Source: Iris pallida (lineage: Eukaryota; Streptophyta; Magnoliopsida; Asparagales; Iridaceae). Taken from it: a DNA stretch of 64,000 nt. Under the pieces are notes generated by a model, which had not been told where the DNA came from, ran no database searches, and was given only the letters and a program-made list of their open reading frames with translations. Position 1 is the stretch's first letter, and each line of letters opens with the position of its first letter. The position numbers and the translations under genes are program-made. Below, piece after piece: positions 36,543 through 48,000 of this stretch. The DNA lies in the NCBI GenBank assembly GCA_029216955.1, contig JANAVB010002199.1, forward strand, positions 12,476,585 through 12,540,584, given 5' to 3'.

Positions 36543-37393
36543 TGTAGGTCCTAAAAAATCAAGTTGCACCCATCAACAAAGTCATGAAAATCAAGAAAAA
36601 TAGCTTTCAAATGAACTGCACAGACATCAGATTGCGTATCATCCAGATGGCGCAGACTGGATTGCGCACACTTTCAAGTATGCAAGCTGACGTGGCCATA
36701 TCATCATTACCTGACACAATCAAATCTTCTGAGAACTGACAGCACAAAGAACGAGGAGACTGTTCGTTTATTGCGCCGCACAGCGCTCGAGGACAGCTGT
36801 ACATGCAGCACAAATCTGTTTGCAGCACAATCCAGCCCAGCACGGTACATCTCAGCGCAATCCAAAGTCAGCATAATTCATGTGGCGCACTTTATCATGA
36901 CAACTGAAAAAAGTATATGTGGCATTCATGCCATCAATTGCTCGTTATGTGACAACCGTCTGCACACGATCATACGCATTTCAATCAAATGATGTCATGT
37001 GTCCAACACAGTTGGCCCACGACTAGACAACTGCCTGTGCAGTCTGATGCTGCGTAATCTAGTGCATGCACAATCCAACTTGCGCCATTCAGAATAACTA
37101 AAAGTTAGTTATTTTCAGAACTCTATAAATAGAGTTTCAAGTCTTCATTCAAGGGGATCAGACATAAAGTTCAGAAATATCAGAGAGTTCAGGAGTTCTT
37201 GCCCAAGTGCTGCTGTATTCTTTCGAGGCTTTTGTCTTCAAATTCAGAGGTTACCGTCTTCAAAGTTCATATCGTCCAAGGGATAAAGCAATCGTCTTCT
37301 AGATTGGATTCCTACAGTTGTACTTTCCCAGAATTCTTGTAATTTTTACAAAGTTTGTATCAATAAAGTTCATACTTTTATTTTTTGTAAACA
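36543..37393 (+). mobile_element. TAT2 5' LTR
   Basis: An 851-bp LTR, TGTAGGTCCT to TTTGTAAACA, directly followed by the PBS. The region CCAAGGGATAAAGCRATCGTC...CCTACAGTTGTA (about 37276-37322) is shared with the TAT3 LTR (54140-54210, opposite strand), showing that the two elements are relatives. The target duplicate of ACGGT and the 3' LTR lie outside the window. Open frames on 36607-36992 are not supported. Confidence 0.88.
37121..37131 (+). promoter_or_regulatory. TATA box of the TAT2 LTR
   Basis: TCTATAAATAG, the same motif and context as in the TAT3 LTRs (54287-54298 and 38438-38449 on the minus strand). Confidence 0.75.
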
Positions 37394-37395
37394 AA

Positions 37396-38262
37396 ATGGC
37401 GACTCTGCTGGGGACGACTTTCTCCTCCGACGAGGAAGTGATAACTCAATGTGACGTTGAGTATATCGGGAAGATGCAGAAGACGCTGGTTGTGAAGGTC
37501 AACCAGGCAGCCTATGAAGCCATGATCAACTCCAAGACCACTCCTCGCAATACAACAACTTCTGCCACGAGCAAAGTGTGCCCAGTGTGGGTCCCCAAGA
37601 CTGCTGCGCAGTCTGTTGATTCTGTCCCTAAGACTGCTGCGCAGTCTAGGGTCTCTGCCACCAAGACTGTTGCACAGTCTAAAGTCTCTGCTGTTGAACA
37701 ATCTGCCTCTGCCACTCATGCGCAGTCTGATATGGCCAGTGTACAACCTACATCATATGCTGCTCTGTCAAAATACAAGACTCCTGTTCCTCTGGCGCAG
37801 TTGGCTGCTACTCTGCCTGCGCAATCTACCATTCCAGCAACCAGAGTACAACTCAAGCAATCTGGAAACAAGGCTCCTGCTGCACAAACTACTGTGGTTC
37901 AGGCCAGAAGACATACTGCGCAATCTACCAATACGCCATCAACCCATGCGTAAACTGTGCCTGCGCAATCCAAGAGAGACAGCCCTTTGGCTAATCTCTC
38001 CTCTTCTCACAACAAGGGAAAGAACTCTGCTCCTCCCCAACACTCTGCTGCTCTTACGCAATCCACTGGGGGTAGTCTTTTGGCTATTCTTCCCCCTCTC
38101 CAGAATAAAGGAAAAGGCCCTTTGGTCTTTTCTCAAATTTTCTCGTCCCATGACTTGGAAAACAACAGAGGGAAACGCTCTTTAGCTAACCCTTCTTTCC
38201 AAAACAAAGGAAAAGGTCCTTTGGTCTTTTCTCAATCTTTCTCGGTTTTTACCGTTGAAGAT
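37396..38262 (+). pseudogene. TAT2 gag, N-terminal part
   Basis: The ATG at 37396 overlaps the PBS and is in frame with gag (MATLLGTTFSSDEEV). By comparison with TAT3 (MATTQCDTSS) the ancestral start was the codon now read as GTG before ITQCDVEYIG. The frame has a repetitive region of VPKTAAQS-type units, an in-frame TAA at 37951-37953, then KGKGPLVFSQ repeats. It ends at GTT GAA GAT where TAT3 is inserted. In TAT3 gag the equivalent region is also repetitive but with a different unit. The frame resumes after TAT3 at about 54.9 kb. Confidence 0.75.
37397..37415 (+). promoter_or_regulatory. TAT2 primer-binding site
   Basis: TGGCGACTCTGCTGGGGAC, three bases after the LTR. This type of PBS is known from Tat/Ogre elements and is generally ascribed to a tRNA-Arg primer (assignment from memory). 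TAT3 has the same site with one change (TTGCGACTCTGCTGGGGA). Confidence 0.8.
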
Positions 38263-38758
38263 TGTTTTCCATAAATAAATTCACTTTATTTATTATGTTT
38301 TTGGAAAAATTATAACTGTAGGAATCCGATCTAGAAGATGATCGCTTTATCCCTTGGACGATGCGAAGAAGAAAAGCTCTCAAAATTTTGACAGTAATTT
38401 AGATAACTATGTATATGTACAATGAATGAGAAAAGAACCCTATTTATAGAGTCAAAAATAACTGAAAGGATAACTGTCTTCACAACCTGTGCCTAGTTGA
38501 AAATTACGTAGGATCTAACATACGCAAGGTTATGAGCAGTTACTGGACGTGGCCTGTAACTGTTGGACATATGGCAATCATGCATGAGTCGTATGCAAAT
38601 TACAGGATACGCAGGCGAGAGATCAGTGGCATGGCTGCCACGTACTCCAATTTGATGAAATCTACGTAGGCTTGTTGAAGACGAAATCCACGCAGACTCG
38701 GGTCAGAAAGCTTCAAAATCCATGCAGACTTGGGGCAGGAAGCTTCAGAATCCACAGA
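38263..38758 (-). mobile_element. TAT3 3' LTR (short copy)
   Basis: About 495 bases align without gaps to 54112-54606 of the 5' LTR. I count 15 differences, 14 of them transitions. It has the TATA box CTATAAATAG (38438-38449, minus). Homology stops at AGAATCCAC near 38757, where the 5' LTR goes on with more CACGCAGACTT units. So this copy has either lost the U3 start or begins here as TGTGGATTC. A direct repeat of about 50 bp follows (38752-38850). Confidence 0.8.
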
Positions 38759-38875
38759 AGAGAACTTCATCTTCCCCGACGAACTTGCTTTTAGAGAGAG
38801 AATCCACAGAAGAGAACTTCATCTTCCCCGACGAACTTCTTCTTCCCCAACTTCTTTTTCTCCTTCTCAGTAGCA

Positions 38876-41800
38876 ATGGCTCCCAAGAAAACCGATGCTC
38901 AGGCCAAAGGGAAAGCCCCTGCGACTTCCTCGCGTGCCACCACCGACAGGCTCCCTCGACGCGAATTCACGCATCCTCCTATGCAGCGTTGGTGATGGGG
39001 GAATATGAACTGTTGAAGATGACTTGATGAAGACGAACTCTACATAGAAATCTTAGGATTCATAAAACAAATAATGAACTTCAAAAATATATCCCCCCTT
39101 CTTAGGGCAACGGATATTAATAAAGTATGCCCCCTCTTTAGGGTCGGCCATACTTCACATCTTCGTGTTTACGAAGCTCTGTGTTTCACGCAAAGGAGCA
39201 TGGCTCTCATGACTCTGCATGATTTTTCATGTTGGCAGAAATGTCCATATTGAAATAGTCACGCAGCTTTCATAATGACTCTGCGTGATTTTTCACATGT
39301 TGGCAGAAATGTCCATGTTGAAATAGTCACGCAGCTTTCATGATGACTCTGCATGATTGTTCACATGTTGGCAGAAATGTTCATGTTGAAATAATTACGC
39401 AGACTTCTGAGAGTCATCCTCTGGATAGATTAGTCTTGATATGTCAGCGTGTTTTTGTCATTTTTACTTAAATGTGATTCTGGCAATGATGCGTGACTTT
39501 CATCCTAATCTGTCTGGACTTTGCGTGAATTAATCATCTGCGTGAATAAATCACTCAGCATGTCTTGGTAGTATATCTGTCTGAAGTCTGCGTGACTTTT
39601 TGAAACTTTCTTCGAATACTGTAATACACGCGTAAGGCTCGTAGTCATAGAAAAACACATCTGACCTTGTCTTCTTTCATTTTCTGTAGTGAACATTCGA
39701 AGTGAAGAAGCAGATTATGAAGGGCACTTGAGTTTCTCATTTAAACATGATTTATCTCATGTGCAATTTCCTCAGTTTGACCTTCCAGAAGCCAGACTAT
39801 CGTTGTTGGCAAATCAAGACCATACAACCTTACTCTGTTTGATGAATGGTCAACCTTTTCAAAGTCTTGATTTGGTGTCCCACAAGAAACCAGCATTTTT
39901 GTTTGGAGATGCCATAGCACAGAAATCTCAGCCAAAGGGCATCAGAGAGAAGGTTTGCTTCTACTTCAAAGGTGATGTAAAACAGCCCATGTATTGGCCG
40001 AAGGTTTCCAGGGGCTTATCTATCATGAGGTTCATGCATGCCAGCTATCCCAGAAAGATGTCCTGGCATTTAACAGAATATCAACAGGCAAAGACAAGCC
40101 GTATCATTTACAGAAAGGAGGGATTCTTTAGTGCCCCAGAGAATCATGTATCAGTGTTTCGGGGTTTGAAGCCTGGATGCATACCACCTGAAGACTCATC
40201 AATATTGATGCCATTCAGAATGCGAGTTTTCATAAACGAATTCATGGAAAACAAGAATGCATTCTACCCCACCAATTCGACGCCGAGGATGAACGACTTA
40301 ATGAATCAGGAGAACGTGCGATGGAGGACTTTGGTCCACTGGGCTTTAGAGAATTTTGAGACTGAGCTGAAGAAGATAAACCTTTATGATGCAGTCGTCA
40401 ATTCATCCTACGGCTTCAGGCCCAACCCCTTTCTGTTCCTGGCCTTGATTGAGAGGTATAACCACAGGACGGGGACATTTATGACTCCGAAAGGGGAGAT
40501 GGGCTTTGCCCTTCATGAGATGCAATACATCTCGCATCTGCCTTCAGGCTCATTGCCGTATGAGGAATATGTCCCTACGACAGAAGAGCTAAACTTTTTG
40601 CCGGAGAAGAATCCAGAGATGGTACATCTATTTGAAGAGATGATGTGCCATTTTGGCACATGTACTCTGTATTACAAGAGTTCTAAAGATGAAGCCGGCA
40701 ACCACATTCAGAAATGGATGTCCTACCTTTTCATGAACCGTAAACAGGATGAGAAAAAAATAAACGAGAAGAGATGGTACCAGATTAGCAACTTCAAGCC
40801 TCTCTCTGAGAGTGAAATTATTTATCTACTGGAGAAATATGACTGCAAGGATTTCACGATCACTGAAGACTGGTATGAGTTCAAAGCTGGAACCACCTTC
40901 AGCTCGTATGTGAGACAGAGTGGAAAGATTCTGTCAAGGAACGGTCATTTGGCCAGATTCCTATCTCTTTGGTTAAGAAGATTCATCGTTCCTGGCTCCA
41001 GCTCTCTGGACAGGATACATAGAGGCGTTATCTTTGCAGCGGTGCGCCTTATGTATGGTTACAAGCTAGACTTATTATCAGCGATGACCTGTAGGCTCAA
41101 CGCAGGTCTTCGGAATTTTGTAACCAACATGCTATCTGATCAGAGGAGGATGACCGAGGAATTCCCACGGATAGAGATGCCTTTCACATATCTATATGGT
41201 TGGCTTCTCCTCCATCATGATGGTCTGATACCTCTAGGGGCAGGAGGGAGTGGCAGTCTCTTTTTGGAGAGGTACTCTGGAGAGACTTTCTGGAAGGTTC
41301 ACACCCTTCCAGAATGCAGAAATATTCTGAATTGGGCATCACATTGGTCCATTCAATGTGTCCCTCCACCACTGGGCTATGAGAGCATGCCCTTAAATAT
41401 AATGGACGGAGATATGGGAAACAGGCTAGATGATGTAGCCTTTCAGTGGTTGCAGAGAATTTGGCCCTCTCATCTAGTATACCGTCATGAAGAAATGACG
41501 TATCTGGAGCCGTATCTATCGAGCCGATTTGCCAGGCAATTCGGATATGACCAACTTCACATTGGGAACGCCACCACTTGCCTTTCTGCTCGTGGAGGGC
41601 TTATTGACGGAGCTCGAGCCTGGAGATACTTTGCGGCTAGAGATACAAAAGCTGTATTCTCTATGCCTAATCCTTTATCTAGCTCGGGGACGAAGATGCT
41701 TTACACATATGCTCGCTTCTATGTTTCGTCGAGCACTTTCAAGCCGAGTTTCAATATGAAGACTTTTGTTGCAGAGGACGACCTAGCTCCATCGAAGAGG

Positions 41801-43955
41801 TCGAAGAAGAAGACTGTTATTCAATAATTTCCTCCGGAACCCGAAGATGAGACAACGGAGGTTGAGCCCCTATATGAATTATTTCAGGAGGGAAATTTTC
41901 CTGATGAAGTTCTTCCTCCCATATTTGTATCCCTTTCCAAGAGGAAGAGAAGCGATGAATCTGAGACCGTCTCCAAAAAGAGTACTAAGTCTCAGACATC
42001 TAAGAAGAAGAAGAAAGGAGTCTCAGTAACTGCTACTTCATCTTTAGGTGGCATCTCAGTTGACGAAGATGACGCCGCAGATAAAGACGAAGATACTGAT
42101 GAAGACGACGCTCCTTTGATAAGGAGATCGAGAGAAAAGTATGTCAAGAAGACCGTCAGCAAAATGAAGGGCAATGAACTCTTAGAAACGATTATGAGTG
42201 GAGGAGTTTTGCCAGAAATCAATAAAACGGCTTCTACTGAGAAAACAGAGTCTGATGATGTTCACCTTCCGGCAGCTTCAACTGAACAGACTGAGGTAGA
42301 GTCCGCTCAAGCTCAGGAAACAACTGCTCCAACAACAAGTGGAGTAGCTATTGAACCCTCAGAGACGAGGATGATCCTATTTGAGCATGGGACAGAGGGC
42401 GTCATTCAGGCACTGGATGACCAGATTGATTATTCTGAAGAAGAACCAGCCCTGGCAGAAGTTACAGAACAACCAGAAGTTCCTGAAACTCAAGCTGAAG
42501 AAAACGTTTCTTTAGCCAGAGGCGATGAAGGCGTGCCGGCGTCCGAGCTATCAGCTGCTGATGACTTGTTGAAGAATGTTTGTCAAGACATCATTCTTCG
42601 AACTGATATTCCAGAGAAGACTGAACCGGCAGTAAATACTGAGCTTGCTGTCATCACTGTTCCTGAGATTCATGAAGATGTGAATATCATAGACTCCGGA
42701 TCAGAGACTCATCCTGAAGCTGGGGATGAAAAAGTGTCTGAAGAAGAAGAGGAAGCTGAAGAAGGAGATGATTGGCACGCTGGCACTTCTACTCCTTATA
42801 ATGAGGATAAAGTCAGAGGGAACAGAATTGAACTCAGCCCCGAACCTGCTCAATCTCCGGACAACGCTCCAGCACCCAGTAATTCTGGAGCTGGAAGCAG
42901 CCATATGAAGCAGGTGTCGGATACTATCATGGATCGGCTACGAGAAGACGCAAGACTCCCTCAACATATCGAATATGAACCTCAGCCTGGTAGAACTTTA
43001 TTTCAAATGCTGTTTCTGTTGTTTATTTTTCTTTATATGCTGATTATTTTTTTCTTTGACTGTAGGAACTGCTGCAGCAATGAGTTCGACTCATGCTCCG
43101 CTTATCCAGGCTGATGCTGATGAAGGAAGTTCGCACTTGCCAACTTCTCCAGTCGCACACACTTCTGTTCCCAGGATAGAGAACATTCAAACTTCTTCTT
43201 CAATGATGACAGCGACTCCTGGGTTTGAGACTGGACTAGCAAGAACTCTGGGAATGTATTCAGAGATCATTTACTCATATCTAGATACATATTTCAGACG
43301 TTTCTTGAAGGATGAAGCTATGCCCTTTTCTGATCTTCAAACTATGGTCAAGTTCCCGCTCATGGCGTTACGACATGCTGGTTGCGAATCTCAGTGCATC
43401 TTCTTCGAACATCTCCTGGATGAGTTAGAAATAACTATCCGAAAATACTGGGAGACTAAGAAAGAAGACATTCAATCATTAACTGCGGCTGAGATCAGTC
43501 AACTAGAGCATGAAGCACAGTCCCAACAAGCTGTATTAGAAGCATTTCTTGCCTCTTCTTCTGAGAAATTAGTAGAAAAAGGCGAAGAAATATTAGCTAC
43601 TCGTCAAAGAGTAGAGCTTCTGGAAAAAGATAAAGCATCCAACGCTGAAGAGCTGAAGAAATTGAAAGAGGAGTTGGCTCACCTTCAAGAGCGAATTGCT
43701 GTCATAGAAACAGAGCAAGCTGAGGTTACTGCTACTTATATTTCTGAAGCCGAACGCTGTGAAACTTTCCAAAAGGAGCGAGAGCCGATGCAGGCGGAAC
43801 AAATTAAAGAAGTTAACCGTATCCAATCTGCGATTATCATTTTTGATGAACAAAATGTCACAGTTGAAGCAGCCGAAAGAGTTCAAAAGGCTCATGAAGA
43901 GAAAATAAATGCTATTCTTGAACGTATCAGGGAGCTAATAACTCCTAATAAGTGA
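38876..43955 (+). CDS. Antisense spliced gene: plant mobile domain + coiled coil
   Basis: An antisense extra ORF of the kind known from Tat elements. Proposed exons are 38876-38987 (MAPKKTDAQAKGKAPATSSR...), 39690-42989 and 43066-43955, together 1434 codons in phase. The acceptor at 39689 (TTTCATTTTCTGTAG) and the 76-bp second intron (CCTG|GTAGAA...GACTGTAG|GAACTG) are convincing; the first donor (CAGC|GTTGGT) is weak. Exon 2 carries a plant mobile domain at about residues 205-600 of that exon: INLYDAVVNSSYGFRPNP, LALIERYNHRTGTFMTPKGE, then HEMQYISHLPSG. Next come basic runs (PSKRSKKKT, KRKRSDE), an acidic Glu-rich stretch, and in exon 3 a long Glu/Lys/Gln coiled coil. One in-frame TAA (41825-41827) breaks this copy. 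Host PMD proteins act in silencing; the role here is unknown. Confidence 0.65.
39205..39420. repeat. 68-bp tandem repeat in intron 1 of the antisense gene
   Basis: Three copies of a unit containing GACTCTGCRTGATTTTTCAC, ATGTTGGCAGAAATGT and TTGAAATAGTCACGCAGC. The rest of 38990-39689 has no coding signal. Confidence 0.85.
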
Positions 43956-44224
43956 ATCTTTTTCATTTTTACTTGTATTCAATGTTTTGATTCTGAATGA
44001 AAACCAATGAGAATTCTTGATCTGATTTTTGGTTTTGCTGTTTTGGTAATGATATATTCATAGAATAGAATATACAAATGAACTTTGTAATTCTATCATA
44101 TGATATTAAATCAAAAATAATCTTAGTTTAATACTGATTAGAAAAAAATAGAATTCAAACATAAAAATATCTTTGAACTCAATTTTTCATGATCTTTGGA
44201 CTCGAAAAAAGACTAGATATCATA

Positions 44225-44580
44225 TACGATGATGAATCGTAAATATATGTGGGATGAACGGGAAAACTGACAAATAATGGAATGAACGGATAAACCGTCA
44301 AAATAAAAGATAATGAACAGATGAACTGTCAGATGATGATGAATGAACGGGTTAACCGTCAGATTATAATGAACGAGCGAATCGTCGGATGAATGTAATA
44401 AATGAACGGATGAACCGTCGGGCATTTAATGAACGGGCGAACCGTCGGATGAATGTGATAAATGAACGGATGAACCGTCAGGCATTAATGAACGGGCGAA
44501 CCGTCAGATGAATGTGATAAATGAACGGATGAACCGTCAGGCATTAATGAACGGGCGAACCGTCGGATGAATGTGTCGCT
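44225..44580. repeat. TAT3 tandem array of ACGG-N5-CCGT units
   Basis: About eleven copies of TGAACGGRYGAACCGTCRG. From 44401 they are arranged as about three 59-60-bp dimers (AATGAACGGATG... plus AATGAACGGGCG...). Every unit has the quasi-palindrome ACGG-RYGAA-CCGT. The array ends about 25 bases before the TATA box of the 107-aa ORF. The TAT2 counterpart is at 63701-64000. Confidence 0.9.
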
Positions 44581-44602
44581 TCATTATTTGAGGAACTTCT
44601 GC

Positions 44603-44611
44603 CTATAAATA
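44603..44611 (+). promoter_or_regulatory. TATA box of the small antisense ORF (TAT3)
   Basis: CTATAAATA followed by TAACAGAAATCTG. In TAT2 the same motif and following bases occur at 63655-63664 on the minus strand. The distance from the end of CTATAAATA to the start codon position is 48 bases here, with the same spacing in TAT2. Confidence 0.75.
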
Positions 44612-44658
44612 TAACAGAAATCTGACAAGACCGAACACTTCTACTCTTCAACATAAAA

Positions 44659-44982
44659 ATATCGTCTGAAGAAGCATCCAAGAAGGCTGGAATCGCCCCG
44701 AAGGTTCAGAAGAGCACTGAAGAACGTCCTGCCGATCCAGTTCAGCAGAAGGAGGTAGAAGCAGGCGAAGGTTCATCTGCACCCAAGCCACCATGGGACA
44801 TTCTGGACTTTCTGCTTGATCCAGGAAGGACTGAAGAAGAGGAAGCCATGAGGATGGCTGCTTACAAATTCCTCGTGGGTTCCAGCAAAGAAATTCTCAG
44901 CTCTTTTGCTGATCACGTTTTCGAGAAGGACGGCAACGGTCTGCGTCCAAATGTAGAGAAGGGTGATAGTGATCTTCCTTAA
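44659..44982 (+). pseudogene. Small antisense ORF of TAT3, start codon lost
   Basis: 107 codons from ATA (44659) to TAA (44980-44982) with no internal stop or gap. The relative in TAT2 (63284-63607) starts with ATG at the same point and also has 107 residues; I count about 70% identity. Conserved blocks are ATKKA/ASKKA, TEERP.DPVQ, GEGSS.PK, DIL.FLL.P..TEEE, AMRMAA.KFLVGSSK, LSSFAD.VFEKDG and RPNVEK. The product would be small, charged and soluble, with no signal or membrane segment; I do not recognise the family. It faces the end of TAT3 pol tail to tail, 86 bases apart. ATG to ATA is a G-to-A change that probably silences this copy. Confidence 0.7.
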
Positions 44983-45068
44983 TATCATGTACTATCCTTC
45001 ATGATTAAAATAAAATAAAATTTTATTTATAAACATGAACTTGTCTGATGATTTACAAGTATTTATAT

Positions 45069-48000
45069 TTATACATAATACTTTTTAAGGAATTTGCCAT
45101 TAATAGGCATCATAACTTTTCGACCATCCAATTCTGAGAGTTGATAAGCTCCATTTGAGAAAACTCTGCTCACAACATAAGGACCTTCCCACTTTGCGTC
45201 GAATTTGTCTTTGCTCATATGAGTCATAGTCATAGGACGTCTGACTGTTAGAACAAGTTCTCCTTTTTGATATGCTCGAACTCTGACTTTCTTGTTAAAA
45301 GCTCTTGAAATTCTAGCTTGATAGAATTCGATATTCTGTTGAGCAGATAATCGCTTTTCATCCAGAGCTTCTAATTCCTGAAGTCGAAGACGATCATTAT
45401 TCTCGGTGGTAAGTTCATTAGCGATTGCTATCCTTAAAGAAGGAATTTGAATCTCTAATGGAAGAACAGTTTCGCATCCATACACTAGAGAGAAAGGTGT
45501 ACATTTAGTAGCATTACGAACTGTAGTCCGGTAAGCCCACAAATATTCACCAAGTTTCTTACTCCAATTACGTTTGTTAGTAGAGACAAACTTCTTTAGG
45601 AGTTTGATGATGGTCTTGTTGAAAGCTTCTGCTAATCTATTAGCTGCCGGATTATATGCGGTAGAAGCCACATTGTTGATCCGATGATCGTCACAGAATC
45701 GAGTAAATTTTTGACTGACGAATTGTGGTCCATTATCATGAATAATGCATCGGGGAACACCAAATCTGTAGATGACATGATGCTTGATAAAGTTGATGAC
45801 ATTGGACGTCTTGACTTCAGATAACGGAATAGCTTTGGCCCATTTGGAGAAATAATCGGTTATTGCGAGAATAAACCGATGACCTTTTGATGACAGCGGA
45901 TTGATCGGACCGATAATATCCATGCCCCAAGCTTCGAAGGGCCATGATGCTGCCGTCGGATGTAGAAATTCTGAGGGTTGATAAATAAAATCCGTATGGA
46001 TTTGACAAGCTTTGTACTTTCTTGCATATTCGATGGCATCTGATACCATAGTGGGCCAATAATAACCCATACGCCGAATACGGTCTTGAAGTTTTGGTCC
46101 AGGCTGATGTGCTCCACAAATTCCATCATGTGCTTCACGAATAATTTGTTGAGCCTCATCACCGACAACACATCGAAGAAGTAAACCATCATAAGCTCGA
46201 CGATATAAAGTTTTTGTAGTATGATTGTAATAGAATCTGAGTGATCGTCGTCTGATAGATGCTGCATCACTCGGATTATCTGGAAGAATATCATAAAATA
46301 CGAAATCTAAGAAAGGAAGTCTCCAATCTTTATCCGTATTCTGAGTCTCAGCTGAATTACTGAAGATGAATTCTATGCTAGAATCAGATGAAGATGATAA
46401 TGACTTACGACTCAACCCAAATCCTCTTGTTGCATTGACATCATGAGATGTTGATTCTTCAATATCAACTGGAAGTCCTAGAGTTAGATTATTTTCGAGA
46501 TGAAATAATTCTCGATTGCAGACAACAATAATTTGTTGACGTCTGATTGGAATAGCTAACACCGCCGTAAGATTAGCAAGAGCATCAGCTTCTGTATTAC
46601 ATGCTCGCCTAACATGCTCAATGAAGAATCCTTCAAATGAAGAAGCCATAAAAATAGCCGATCTATGATAAGGAACCAGATCTTGATGGCGAACTTCATA
46701 AGTACCCCTTATCTGATTGACAATAAGTTTAGAATCTCCGTACGCTTCCAAATGTTGAATATTCAGATGTTTAGCGAGTTGAAGACCAATAAGCAGTGCA
46801 TTGTACTCAGCTACATTGTTTGAACATGGTTGATCTAGAGAATAAGCTCTTTGGATAGCAAGACCTTCTGGCGATACAAGAACGATTCCAACTCCAGCGA
46901 CAATGTTACCATTAGGACCTATTCTTGAAGCTCCGTCGAAGAATAGACGCCAAGTAGGATCTTCTTCAGCAATTTGGTTTGAATCTAGGACTTCATCTGG
47001 GATTTCATCACAGAGTTTTGAATTTTCTGGAATTGAATGAGCAGCCAGAAAATCGGCTAAAGCTTGTCCTTTGACTGATTTCTGAGGGATATAGTGCATA
47101 TCATACTGAGCAAGTAAGATTCCCCAGTTAGCCAATCGAGAATTCAAAACACTGGGTTTCTTCATCATAACCCGTATAGGATTGATCCTGGAAATGACAT
47201 GAATAGTCTGGCCAATGATATAATGTCGTGTCTTTTGGACAGCGAACATCAGGGCTAGACATTCTTTTTCGACCGGTGAATATCGAGGTTCAGCTCCGGT
47301 CATAGTACGACTGAGATAGTAAATGGCTTGTTCATGACCATTTTGATTCTTTTGAGCGAGCAATGCACCCAATGAATGACTCATTGCTCGGGTATATAAG
47401 AGGAACGGTATTCCTGAGACAGGAGGTACCAATACTGGAGGGCTCATCAGATATTGTTTTATATCATCGAATGCTTTCTGACATTCATCATTCCAGACAA
47501 AAGAAACACCTTTCTTCATAAGTTTATTGAATGGTCTGTAGCGTCCTAACAGATTAGAGATGAATCTCCTGATATAAGCGATCCTTCCTTGAAATCCTCG
47601 TAGCTCTTTTAAGGTACGTGGAGGACGCATCTCTTGGATGGCTTTGATCTTCTCGGGATCCACGTGTATACCTTTAGAGGTAATGACGAAGCCGAGAAAT
47701 TTGCCACTAGAGACGCCTAAGAAGGACTTAGTAGGGTTCATCTTTAATTGATGCTTACGTATTAGATCAAATATAGTCTTCAAATCTTGGATGTGATCCT
47801 CCTTTTGTCAACTTTTGACTGTAATATCATCAATGTAGCATTCGACTATTTTTCGCAAATGTTCACGGAATATAGTACTCATGGCTCGTTGATAAGTTGC
47901 TCCTGCATTCTTGAGACCGAATGGCATAACTGTATAACAGTATGTACCGATCGGCGTTCTGAAAGAAGTGTGTTTCTCGTCATCTGGAAACATTTTAATC

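Noticed and set aside
39689..41827. 712-codon frame as a free-standing host gene
   Set aside because: It lies antisense between pol and the 3' LTR of TAT3, starts at a splice acceptor rather than an ATG, and continues in the same frame past one stop.
42116..43114. 332-residue protein ending in a hydrophobic segment (membrane anchor)
   Set aside because: The hydrophobic C-terminus is translation of the 76-bp intron; splicing at 42989/43066 joins the frame to the coiled-coil exon.
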